Origin: Ephydatia muelleri
Lineage: Eukaryota > Porifera > Demospongiae > Spongillida > Spongillidae
Direction: 5' to 3'
Assembly (NCBI GenBank): GCA_013339895.1
Contig: JABACO010000005.1
Location: 4,409,314-4,473,313 of the forward strand
Length of the DNA: 64,000 nucleotides
Below are positions 12,695-24,837 of this stretch, piece by piece (the first letter of the stretch is position 1; every line of letters starts with the position of its first letter). Under the pieces are notes generated by a model. It worked only from the letters and a program-made list of their open reading frames with translations. It was not told the DNA's origin and did not search any database. Position numbers and translations under genes: made by a program.

Positions 12695-12840
12695 CCGCTT
12701 AGAAGTTAGCCGTACATTCCACAGCCGCACATTCCACACATATTAGCACTGATTAAAAATAATGCGCAGGCCGCTAATGCGTGAATATGATTACAAGTAC
12801 ATATACATCACTACATGTAGGCATTTCTGGACCTCAACCT
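12695..12840 (+). repeat. Left terminal inverted repeat of the giant element
   Basis: Near-identical to the complement of 28013-28160, differing by a few substitutions and a small insertion (TGCGATA) in the right copy. It starts at CCGCTTAG and joins directly to the first satellite monomer. Confidence 0.9.
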
Positions 12841-15800
12841 AGAGACTGCCTGACTTTGCCCATGTCATTGGCCCCTCCCACCTGAGGACCGTGGCTATGT
12901 CGTCATTACACACACAAACATTGAGTAAGTTAGATACTGCTTAATCACCAGGGAAGCATGGTACTGGTGAGGCTGTGCATTCTGGACCCCACTCAGAGGC
13001 TACCTGACTTGGTAAGATCCAGCTCATATCACTGGCCCCTCCCACCTGAGGACCGTGGCTATGTCGTCATTACACACACAAACATTGAGTAAGTTAGATA
13101 CTTCTTAATCACCAGGGAAGCATGGTACTGGTAAGGCTGTGCATTCTGGACCTCACCCAGAGGCTACCTGACTTGGTAAGATCCAGCTCATGTCATTGGC
13201 CCCTCCCACCTGAGGACCGTGGCTATGTCGTCATTACACACACAAACATTGAGTAAGTTAGATACTTCTTAATCACCAGGGAAGCATGGTACTGGTGAGG
13301 CTGTGCATTCTGGACCTCACCCAGAGGCTACCTGACTTGGTAAGATCCAGCTCATATCACTGGCCCCTCCCACCTGAGGACCATGGCTATGTCATCATTG
13401 CACCCACATTACATTGAGTAAGTTAGATAGTGCTTAATCACCAGGGAAGCATGGTACTGGTGAGGCTGTGCATTCTGGACCTCACCCAGAGGCTACCTGA
13501 CTTGGTAAGATCCAGCTCATATCACTGGCCCCTCCCACCTGAGGACCATGGCTATGTCATCATTGCACCCACATACATTGAGTAAGTTAGATACTGCTTA
13601 ATCACCAGGGAAGCATGGTACTGGTGAGGCTGTGCATTCTGGACCTCACCCAGAGGCTACCTGACTTGGTAAGATCCAGCTCATATCACTGGCCCCTCCC
13701 ACCTGAGGACCATGGCTATGTCATCATTGCACCCACATACATTGAGTAAGTTAGATACTGCTTAATCACCAGGGAAGCATGGTACTGGTGAGGCTGTGCA
13801 TTCTGGACCTCACCCAGAGGCTACCTGACTTGGTAAGATCCAGCTCATATCACTGGCCCCTCCCACCTGAGGACCATGGCTATGTCATCATTGCACCCAC
13901 ATACATTGAGTAAGTTAGATACTGCTTAATCACCAGGGAAGCATGGTACTGGTGAGGCTGTGCATTCTGGACCTCACCCAGAGGCTACCTGACTTGGTAA
14001 GATCCAGCTCATACCACTGGTCCCCTCCCACCTGAGGACCATGGCTATGTCATCATTGCACCCACATACATTGAGTAAGTTAGATACTGCTTAATCACCA
14101 GGAAAGCATGGTACTGGTGAGGCTGTGCATTCTGGACCTCACCCAGAGGCTACCTGACTTGGTAAGATCCAGCTCATGTCATTGGCCCCTCCCACCTGAG
14201 GACCGTGGCTATGTCATCATTACACACACAAACATTGAGTGAGTTAGATACTGCTTAATCACCAGGGAAGCATGGTACTGGTAAGGCTGTGCATTCTGGA
14301 CCTCACCCAGAGGCTACCTGACTTGGTAAGATCCAGCTCATGTCATTGGCCCCTCCCACCTGAGGACCGTGGCTATGTCATCATTACACACACAAACATT
14401 GAGTGAGTTAGATACTGCTTAATCACCAGGGAAGCACGGTACTGGTGAGGCTGTGCATTCTGGACCTCACCCAGAGGCTACCTGACTTGGTAATATCCAG
14501 CTCATGTCATTGGCCCCTCCCACCTGAGGACCGTGGCTATGTCGTCATTACACACACAAACATTGAGTAAATTAGATACTTCTTAATCACCAGGGAAGCA
14601 TGGTACTGGTGAGGCTGTGCATTCTAGACCTCACCCAGAGGCTACCTGACTTGGTAATATCCAGCTCATGTCATTGGCCCCTCCCACCTGAGGACCATGG
14701 CTATGTCATCATTGCACCCACATACATTGAGTAAGTTAGATACTGCTTAATCACCAGGGAAGCATGGTACTGGTGAGGCTGTGCATTCTGGACCTCACCC
14801 AGAGGCTACCTGACTTGGTAATATCCAGCTCATGTCATTGGCCCCTCCCACCTGAGGACCGTGGCTATGTCATCATTACACACACAAACATTGAGTAAAT
14901 TAGATACTTCTTAATCACCAGGGAAGCATGGTACTGGTGAGGCTGTGCATTCTAGACCTCACCCAGAGGCTACCTGACTTGGTAATATCCAGCTCATGTC
15001 ATTGGCCCCTCCCACCTGAGGACCATGGCTATGTCATCATTGCACCCACATACATTGAGTAAGTTAGATACTGCTTAATCACCAGGGAAGCATGGTACTG
15101 GTGAGGCTATGCATTCTGGACCTCACCCAGAGGCTACCTGACTTGGTAAGATCCAGTTCATATCACTGGCCCCTCCCACCTGAGGACCGTGGCTATGTCG
15201 TCATTGCACCCACATACATTGAGTAAGTTAGATACTGCTTAATCACCAGAGAAGCATGGTACTGGTGAGGCTGTGCATTCTGGACCTCACCCAGAGGCTA
15301 CCTGACTTGGTAAGATCCAGTTCATATCACTGGCCCCTCCCACCTGAGGACCGTGGCTATGTCGTCATTGCACCCACATACATTGAGTAAGTTAGATACT
15401 GCTTAATCACCAGAGAAGCATGGTACTGGTGAGGCTGTGCATTCTGGACCTCACCCAGAGGCTACCTGACTTGGTAAGATCCAGTTCATATCACTGGCCC
15501 CTCCCACCTGAGGACCGTGGCTATGTCGTCATTGCACCCACATACATTGAGTAAGTTAGATACTTCTTAATCACCAGGGAAGCTTGGTACTGGTGAGGCT
15601 GTGCATTCTGGACCTCACCCAGAGGCTACCTGACTTGGTAAGATCCAGCTCATGTCATTGGCCCCTCCCACCTGAGGACCGTGGCTATGTCGTCATTACA
15701 CACACAAACATTGAGTAAATTAGATACTTCTTAATCACCAGGGAAGCATGGTACTGGTGAGGCTGTGCATTCTGGACCTCACCCAGAGGCTACCTGACAT

Positions 15801-16745
15801 GGTAAGATCCAGCTCATGTCATTGGCCCCTCCCACCTGAGGACCGTGGCTATGTCATCATTGCACCCACATACATTGAGTAAGTTAGAAACTGCTTAATC
15901 ACCAGGGAAGCATGGTACTGGTGTTGCTGTGCATTCTGGACCTCACCCAGAGGCTACCTGACTTGGTAAGATCCAGCTCATGTCATTGGCCCCTTCCACC
16001 TGAGGACCGTGGCTATGTCGTCATTACACACACAAACATTGAGTAAATTAGATACTTCTTAATCACCAGGGAAGCATGGTACTGGTAAGGCTGTGCATTC
16101 TGGACCTCACCCAGAGGCTACCTGACTTGGTAAGATCCAGCTCATGTCATTGGCCCCTACCACCTGAGGACCGTGGCTATGTCATCATTGCACCCACATA
16201 CATTGAGTAAATTAGATACTGCTTAATCACCAGGGAAGCATGGTACTGGTGAGGCTATGCATTCTGGACCTCACCCAGAGGCTACCTGACTTGGTAAGAT
16301 CCAGTTCATATCACTGGCCCCTCCCACCTGAGGACCGTGGCTATGTCGTCATTGCACCCACATACATTGAGTAAGTTAGATACTGCTTAATCACCAGGGA
16401 AGCTTGGTACTGGTGAGGCTGTGCATTCTGGACCTCACCCAGAGGCTACCTGACTTGGTAAGATCCAGTTCATATCACTGGCCCCTCCCACCTGAGGACC
16501 GTGGCTATGTCGTCATTGCACCCACATTCATTGAGTAAGTTAGATAATGCTTTATCACCAGGGAAGCATGGTACTGGTGAGGCTGTGCATTCTAGACCTC
16601 ACCCAGAGGCTACCTGACTTGGTAATATCCAGCTCATGTCATTGGCCCCTCCCACCTGAGGACCATGGCTATGTCATCATTGCACCCACATTCGTTGAGT
16701 AAGTTAGATACTGCATTGTAAGCAGGGAAGCATGATACTGGTGAG
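12841..16745 (+). repeat. Left 164-bp satellite array, about 24 copies
   Basis: Tandem monomers recur every 164 bp (for example the CTGAGGACC word near 12882, 13046 and 13210). Each contains CTTAATCACCAGGGAAGC, TGGACCTCACCCAGAGGC, GACTTGGTAAGATCCAG and CCCCTCCCACCTGAGGACC. Copies differ mainly by substitutions (GCACCCACATACATT versus ACACACACAAACATT variants), with almost no indels. Two variant classes alternate in blocks, suggesting past unequal exchange or gene conversion. The last, divergent monomer ends near 16745. Confidence 0.97.
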
Positions 16746-17209
16746 ACTGTACATGAGGTGTGGCATATGATATTGGGAGACAGAGAATTATCATTTTCAT
16801 GGAAGGGTTTGTTGAAGAAAGTAACAAGTTGCTTGCTTGTGGTCGATGTTGTACTTGATCATGATGAGAGTGGTAACAATCTGTTTGTGTGCATATACAT
16901 TGTATTTAAAGTTGTATTATAGAATCTGCAGAGCTTACCTCAGGCCATACAATTAGCTTATTTATGCGGGATGTGGTAACTGATGCTGTCTTATTGTTAT
17001 CACTTTCCACTTCAGTGAGATAATGAAAAATCTCTGAAACCTTTGGGAATAAATAGAAATCTGCACGTTAATGAGTAACTGCATACAATTTCCGTACCAT
17101 ATCATAACAGGGTTGTAATGGCCAGTTCCAATCAGATTTCAAGTTCTTCTCCACTTTTGAAATGTGCTGATAGAATACACTTTTTTGTTTTCCAGACTGG
17201 ATCCTTCTG
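16746..17209. other. Spacer between left array and protease gene
   Basis: Non-repetitive AT-rich DNA. Further 3' exons or the 3' UTR of the protease gene may lie here; none can be defined. Confidence 0.4.
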
Positions 17210-20200
17210 ATGGCAGGCTGCGTCAGGCATAAACATTTAATTTATATTCCTAAACTGACATGCGGTATTTACTTCCATTTCTTTCACCACTTTTCTGATA
17301 AAATCTCTCTCAAATGGGCACTGTTGTTTTCTGAGAGGTTTTGCAGTAAAATTGACATATACATCTGGATTGTATTGCCTTACGTATACGGTTTTCTTTT
17401 CATTGATGGAAGATATCTCATGTAGTGATCTTTGCCCCATTTAAGTGCACATAAATCATCTGAATCTGGTTGATTGATATATGTGGGAACTAAAAAATTA
17501 GGGTCCCTCTCTTCTTCTTCATCCTCATCACTTTTGTCATCACAATCATCAATATTGCCATCGTCTTCATAACCATCACTCATATCATGGTCCTTCCTAA
17601 TACTTTGATCCAGAACACTATCATCACTGTTCTCATTCTCAACATGTGCAGCTTGATGTTCAGTACTGCTTTCTTTTATGATAGCTTGTCCTACATGCTT
17701 CATGTTAGAGAATATTGTGATCACAATCGAGCGATCACAATTTGTAATTAATTTATTTACTTACAGCCGATTGTAGAGAACAGAGAGCACCAAGTGATAG
17801 CTCATGTGCCATTTGCAATCTAAATTTGTTAATCAAGTCCTTGTTTAGAAGGAAAGGTACAATGAAATTATTTTTCTAGATGATGCAAAGTATCATATAA
17901 CTCATAATTCCTTACCTGTGTGTGCAGACAAGGGAATCCTTCAACAAGTAGTCTTGCAGCCTAAAAGATGTGTTCATCATCACATTAGGACATGTAATCA
18001 TAATATTATATTCTTACAAAGCACACAAAGACTCCACAATCTTGTGAATTGTTCTGCATGGGATTATCTGTACCTCCAGTCTTTAGAGAGGAAAGGTGTG
18101 CATTGAGTATAACTGCATAAGGCACTATATATACCATTACATCACTAAACTTCCAATCTGAGCTTGAGAGTTGAGTCTTACTAGAATATTGTACTTCGAT
18201 GGCCATATACATCCTTAATATAAAAAGAAAATAATTATTTTTGACAGGACAAATTTTCCCTTTCACCATATCCAATTGACAGCATCTTCATTGCTGCAAT
18301 TTAGTGAATCAATGCAGTGAATTTCCTTTGACTGAAGATAAACAACCTGCAATCCAGTTTTGTTTATCCACAGGTAGATGTAGTACAAAACAGAAATGCT
18401 AACCACTAGACACCAGTGTTGTGGTTTATGTACTGGAAACAGTAGCATGTCATAGTCCATCACATTCTTCCCCTACCCAATGATTAGGGTTATAAATTAG
18501 TTCACACATGGATTTTGTTTACCTTTGCACACCTTCTAACTCCACTGAAGCCTTTTGCTTTGAAGGCTGGCAAGAATGTTGGATCAAAGGAAATGACTTT
18601 CGTTCCCTAATAATGTAGTGGCTGTAGGATTACTATACAAAGACATGCAAATGCTAACATGTACAGAGTTCTGAAGCAGATCCAAATAAGCAGCAATGAT
18701 CTGTTGAATAAGAGTACTCTTTGATTTGACCATAATATGTGGAAAATACTTTACTCTTGAGCTGATCCATTCTCCACTTATCAATGATGTTAAATCACAT
18801 TTCTCTAGCTGAAAACTGGAGTGTGGTTTTGCTCCTTTTGTCCTAAGCTGAAAGAAAGTTGTTGTTCATTGTATACATTAATTTAATAAATCAACCTCAG
18901 CTTCAATTTCCATTGGTAAACCAGAATACTCCTGAATTGAAGTATTCCATTATGCAACCCTTCAAATATGTAACAGCAACACACATGCCACTTACCAGAG
19001 TGTGGAACTTCTGCAAATACATTGGAGGTGGATTGGAATTGCATCTATCCAGGAATGTCTGCAAATCAATCAATGCATTGATGTGATGCGACTCAAACAT
19101 GCATGCCAACACCTACGGATGTCATAGAAGTTGTATAGATTGCCAATGATACATTCTCCTAAAATTGAACACAATATAAATGTCATAATTTGCTTACATT
19201 CTTTACCTTCACTTCGTTTGAGCAATTGTAATCAGGAAGTGAAATCAAACTGACTTCTACATCATTATAATGAATCCACGCGTTCCTGCTCCGCACAATG
19301 CATGTGTCTGAAAGAAGTTATCTTAATAAGTGATTTATTGTATTCTTCAAGGATTACAATGTCCTTCATTAGCACTTTTTCCGTGATGAAGCTAAATAAA
19401 TAAATGAATAAATATCATTACTGTAATGTACGGATACAAACTTACCACTAAGGCACTTAGTTCATAGACACTATTGACACTGGAACACGGATGAGTCAGT
19501 TGGTATGATCTGTAATACAAATAAGTCTTTTGTGTTCAATGGCAATTGTCATGCAAACCTTGGAACTTCAATTCTGGTTTTTAGCTTTCTGTATGTGTTA
19601 TCGGCTGATACTCTTGAGCAATGAATAATTAGGATAGATGGAAATGATAATTCTCTCTGCTGAACTAATAAACGTTGGTTGCAACCTTCACAGAATCTAT
19701 AGTGTAAATGGCATTTTTAAAAATGTCGAACTACAGTAACACATCTAACACTTGTGGTCCTTCCATTTCAGAGAGTCTGCCATCTAGCCACTCCCTCATT
19801 AAATCAAAAACACTTCTTCCATGTGTTTGGTTAACACCAGATGGGATCACAGTGAAAGCATTGATTTCACTCACATTCTATTTTGTTATATTGTGGTCAA
19901 GGCAGGCACTGGTTACAACAAAAGAAAAATGCACCTTCGAACAGCACTGGGACTGCCTTGTAACGGATGTGCAAATCTGCTGCTGGATTTTATGACAAAT
20001 CTAGCAGTAGAGGGCATAAGTTGGTCATTTGATGTTTTGCCATGAAATGTTCATTAAACCTCTGTTTCCATAAACAATCTCTCTAACAATGCAGTGATTC
20101 CTTCGCAGCAGTCATTTTGAGCACCTCGAGTAAGACTGACCATTTCTGCACTGATTGCATCCTGATGTTTGTTTTATCAGATAAATGTATTGCATTCTAA

Positions 20201-20524
20201 CCATTGTGACATAATCTTACTGCAAGGTTTGCAGGATCACAGGGATGATTCACCATTCCTTCCAAATCATTGCAAATGCTGACAAATGCTTCAAGTAGTG
20301 ATGCCTTACTCAATGACATCATTGCTGTATGATTATAGGTAATCATAACTATGGTGCATGACACAAAATACAAAGTAAGAAAGTTACCACATACCTTTCA
20401 TCATCGTGTACAGTGGTGTTGTAAACAAGGCTTGTATGGCAGCATTCAGCCAGCATATGTTTGATGAATTTTCCAGTCCTTTGTTCTGTTTTCGTGCAAC
20501 TTCTATGATGGCCCCTATTTCTTC
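17210..20524 (-). CDS. USP (C19) plus Ulp1 (C48) dual cysteine-protease protein of the giant transposon
   Basis: At least a dozen minus-strand exons with GT-AG borders. The USP-type deubiquitinase part has its Cys box GLENSSNICWLNAAIQAL (20395-20524), MVNHPCDPANLA (20221-20324), GAQNDCCEGITALLERL (20060-20161), a zinc-finger-like middle (19700-20000, frames uncertain), and a His box assembled over splice junctions: YELSALV (19446-19509), LHHGKSANEGH (19358-19391), then YTCIVRSRNAWIHYNDVEVS (19207-19307). The Ulp1-type SUMO protease part follows: DLTSLISGEWISSRV (about 18790), FPVHKPQHWCLVV with the catalytic His, IHCIDSL with the Asp (18264-18463), and QNNSQDCGVFVC with Gln and Cys (about 18030), ending NKFRLQMAHEL (about 17810). 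An acidic tail (DDCDDKSDEDEEEERD, about 17530) closes it. The enzymes would remove ubiquitin and SUMO. Whether this is one gene or part of the transposase gene is unresolved. Confidence 0.75.
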
Positions 20525-20573
20525 CTGAGAAAGAAAAAGGTGCCATAATAGAAGTATGGGGTACTTGCCAGAC

Positions 20574-20848
20574 TTATATAGCATCTATTTTTGAACAACA
20601 ACTTGCAGCTATGTTGAGTAGAGCTGCAATGCTCAACATGACTGCAAGTTCCTTAGCCCCTACATTTGCAGCAGTTCTAAGTGTTGTAGAAGCAGCCTTA
20701 TGACTTCTTTCAATAAAGGGATAAATGGCATGTAAATTGAAATCCACCTTAAATCAATAATGCACCCTTGTGCCCTTACTTGTGGTCAAGGAGTGTATCC
20801 ATACACTCAGCAAAACAATCATCCACTCCTACTGCCTTGGTTACTTCT
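20574..20848 (-). CDS. Linking exons between transposase and protease parts
   Basis: Two exon-like segments (20780-20848 reading EVTKAVGVDDCFAECMDTLL, and about 20574-20747) have acceptor and donor sites and lie between the recognised transposase and USP exons. The second can be read in two frames, each ending in a stop, so it may be the C-terminus of the transposase gene or the start of the protease gene. No domain recognised. Confidence 0.35.
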
Positions 20849-21000
20849 CTATAATTTTATTGTTACTGATTTAACCTTACTAAACCAAATGTTTTAAAAT
20901 GTAACAACCTTGTTGTTGTGTTGGTAGTTACTTTCTTGCTTTGTTCATTGCTGCAATTGATACATTCTATTGATGAATATATGGTGCCACAGTAAGATCG

Positions 21001-24000
21001 TTATTCAACATACATCTGATTCTTATGAGAGAATGGTTTAGGTGGCTTCTGTTGAAAATATCCAATAGAATTGTTGATGGCGTCATTGTTGACTTTTCTC
21101 TTTGACCATTTTTCACAAATTTGGCGAGAACCTTTTTTGGACTCGGATGTCTATAACATAAAAAAAGCAATTCATATGAAAAATAAACAAAATACATTTA
21201 TAGACACCTTCAGCCGACTTATGTAGGTCATCATAAAATTGCCGCTGTCTTCCCAATATTACTGGATAGTGATTGCGAATAAATACATCTGGTCTCATGT
21301 GCATTTCTGTATGATCTATCCTCTTCAAGATGTAGTTCCATGCTTCTATTGTTCCTGCTGTTTTGCACATATCCCTAGAAAGCTGACAAAGTGAACTTAT
21401 TAAAAATAACATACTTAAATGGTAAATGTATAATACTTGTTTTCCATGTGATGCCTCCTGTTTATGGCGTTGAAGGTCCCCTACAATAGAACACCAATGT
21501 AAGTCATGTTCAAGATGCGTAATGTAGAATGTGCCTTACCAAGCATAAGTCCACTCCAAAATGGAGCCATTGGAAACCAATTTTTCATTAATGCATCAAA
21601 GTATTCAGGCTTATAGTACTTGTTTACAGTACTACCTCCATCAATGAGTACCACCTTATCTGTTTTTCGGCTAAAGTAAGCTCCAAATGGATGATGAACA
21701 GGAAGATTGAAGTCATGATCAACAACAGCATCAGGTTGTTCAGCCTCGTCTTGAAAGCATAGCTGGTCTTCTCGAAAAGAATTGACCATACTGACTAAAG
21801 AATTATATGCCGTTACCATGCCATCAGTTTCCATCTTAGAGCAATACAATAACTTAAACAAACATACGATTTTTGACAACTCGTCAAGGGTTGAACAGTT
21901 TACTGCAATGGAAAAGCAGTACATACTAAACCTGTATTGCTCATTTTGAAACCTGAATGGGAAATAACCAGTAATATTTATACTTGTAGTATAATGAAAC
22001 GCACCACTTTTTGGTGTCCTTCTTGACTGAATTCATGACATGGCTGGTACAGGCATGAGGCAAAATTTTTGAGAAGTCTTTGGGTTTACCTGAACCACTC
22101 ACAATTCTAAAAGCTCTATGTAGGTAATCTCCAATTGATTCCATGCAGTACACTTGGAGAAAGCTGATCAGAAGCACTTGACTCCGGTCGATGATGACTT
22201 GACCAGGATTTATCAAATTACATGCACCGTACAATAAACTCTCAGCTCGTCTAAAACTTTGCAGAAAAAAAAGATATGGAAAGCACTGTGTGGTCCTCTG
22301 TAATTAGCTCTGCAACAGCAATTGGAGCCTTGCCATCAACAGGATGCTTTAAAACAATTGCATAATAATAGACAGTAGGCTGTTTACCTATTTTCTTGGG
22401 TAAGGCAACTATTGTACCTGTTGCATCACAAAACAGTGGAGAGGATTTGGCTATCTCATGGTACAAACGAACTGAGGCCTCATTGTAACATATGACACTG
22501 AATGGTGCAACATGAATATGCTGGATAAAGCCTTTAACAGATTTATTACTAGAAACTGATTCCATTAAGAATTCAGTTTGAAGTATTAAGAGTGACATAA
22601 TAAGATCCTTATCACATTGCATTGCCAGCCTTGCTTCTGATGATATTTTTCTGATTACTGAACTTGAACACCCAACTCCATTTCTATTCCCTGATGCATA
22701 CTGCTCAGAGCTAAGAGCTATCAGCCTTTGATGGTACTCTTTTGATGGTGCAGTGTGCGTCATTTGAAAATGTTTTTGAATGTCGTTCCTTACAGACAAA
22801 CTAATATGTCGAGCTTTTGTTTCCCCTGTAACGTGCTGCGTAGATCCAGTGAACATCACCTCAACAATGACACTATCTGCATGAATGTTTTGTTTAGTTA
22901 TAGAAAGCCTTGCAGTTACTGGACATGAAGAAAAGGTGCAATAAGCATCTGCTCTGAAAATTGAACTAAACTGTTTCCTTGACTGGACTTGCTTCTTCCA
23001 GTGTCGCTTAAAAGCAAAACAGCAGCACTGGTTGATCTCAGATAGCCCATTTGCCATTATGTGCACCCAAGACGGGTTAATAGTGTTACCTATGCAGATT
23101 GTATCCCACACTATCTTTGTGATTGAAAAAGAACCACGATGTAGTATGGATTTACAAAACATGTTGCTGGTTGGTAAGTCAGCAGATTGGGCAAGCAGTT
23201 CTGCTGTAATTCTACATACATCTGTTCGCTGAAACAAACAAAGCACTATTAAATATTGTCACAAATTGTATAATATCTCCTATGTATTAACCTATTGCTT
23301 GTCATGTTCAGTACGAAATGAAGGCAAAGGTTATAAATAATAATTACTCTGCACACTTACGTCATTTTACTAGTTATGGTAATATGATTAATTGAACTAT
23401 GTTAGGATTGTTGTAAGCAGATATGTAATTGTATCAAATCCCTCATATATAAACATACTCTAAATGCGTAAGTCGGGGTATGGATAGTGAAATACATATG
23501 CATACACTGCACACCAGATATGACTATGCTTTTAGATCACTAGCTAATGAAATACGAGCACACTCACAATGCAAACCACACAAACTCATATAGAACCCTA
23601 AAAAATTCAAACCTGTTGAGAAGTTGGAATGCCTCTTGATTCACTTGATAATTCTGTAGCAGCAGTACATATGGAGTACATTATTCATGTAAAGCTGTTT
23701 ATACCTTCAATGTAGAAAGGATCCTCAATACACTCCTTACAGCAGGTAGGACATTTGTAAGTCTCAATAGATGATGCTTCTTCTGTACTAATACCTACAC
23801 AGCTACCATGAAACCAGTCATTGCAATAATCACAACCAATCATGAATCTAGAATGAAATGCATAATGGTAGTTAAGCAATTTGCTACCGGCAATAATCTT
23901 ACTTTGATGGATCATAAGGTTGTTGACATAAACAATACAGTTGTAATGATTCCATCTTCACTCCCTGTTACAAATCCATTCCACAGTATATAGTATGCAT

Positions 24001-24578
24001 CAATACAAAGTACATAATTTCTGCACACCTTGTCATCTCTTCTCAGTGGCAATTCACTTGTTGATTCAGCCTGATAGAAATTCACAAAGTAATAAGTTAG
24101 ACCAACATTACATTATCATGCGAACAGTGCCATGCTGTATCAATGTATCCTCTTTTTCACATGCTTGAAGTGCATCTGTTCTATCACCCTCCTCTTCAGG
24201 CACTCTGATAATCCCTTCTTCAACTTCATCAACATCATTGGTCTCAGGCCCAGGAACTATTTCATCTCCCTCCAATGGAATGGTAACCGTACTGTCATTA
24301 AGCTCACCTAAAGGGGGGCAAAAAACAAACATCAGTTAGTGCAGATTGGTAAACACCACATTACCTAGCAATGTGTGCAGATTGCCTCTGTTACTTCTCC
24401 AGTATTTGTACACAGCCAGTACATACTTGTCTGATGGCCTGCTACAGCCAGAGAGAGATACAGCTACTAAAAACCAGTACCCACATGGAGCTTTCCTTGA
24501 GGCCTCAAGAGGGGGCTGGCCTCTATCGATAAGGACAGCTACAAAACGTGCAGGATCAATGTTGTATTTTGTCCTTCC
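21001..24578 (-). CDS. PHD-finger DDE transposase of the giant transposon
   Basis: Minus-strand exons: 24365-24578 (unknown domain, [20 protein letters not shown]), 24112-24307 (acidic), 24029-24070, then a PHD finger split over 23903-23964 and 23705-23847 ([36 protein letters not shown]: the C4-H-C3 pattern complete), 23613-23653, a large exon 22008-23228, then 21540-21952, 21437-21480, 21208-21382 and about 21001-21150. The catalytic core reads [13 protein letters not shown] (first Asp), [13 protein letters not shown] (second Asp), HACTSHVM (C-x2-H) and [14 protein letters not shown] (Glu), the D-D-E order of RNase-H-fold transposases. The large exon is broken once, at an 8-T run (22262-22269), where one base fewer restores continuity. 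The start codon lies upstream and was not found. Superfamily inferred as MULE/KDZ-like. Confidence 0.75.
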
Positions 24579-24599
24579 CTGAGAAGATTTTACAAAATA

Positions 24600-24837
24600 A
24601 ACAATGCAGACACCCTAAAGCAGCAACACACCATGCTAACACAATTTCAACCACTGAATAAAGCAAGGAAAAAATCCGTGCTTAAATACTAGCTAGGAAT
24701 ATTCTAGACAATAAGCATTCTACACCAAGTCATGCCACTCACACAATTGTGCTAATAGAGAATTAACACATTCACATCAATGCTAATAAAGAGAAAATTG
24801 ACACAGGTCAGATAGTCTCTCAGTAGGAGAACCACTA
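24600..24837. other. Spacer/promoter side of the transposase gene
   Basis: Unique AT-rich DNA between the first recognised transposase exon and the right array; a 5' exon and promoter for the minus-strand gene would be expected here or within the array. Confidence 0.35.
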
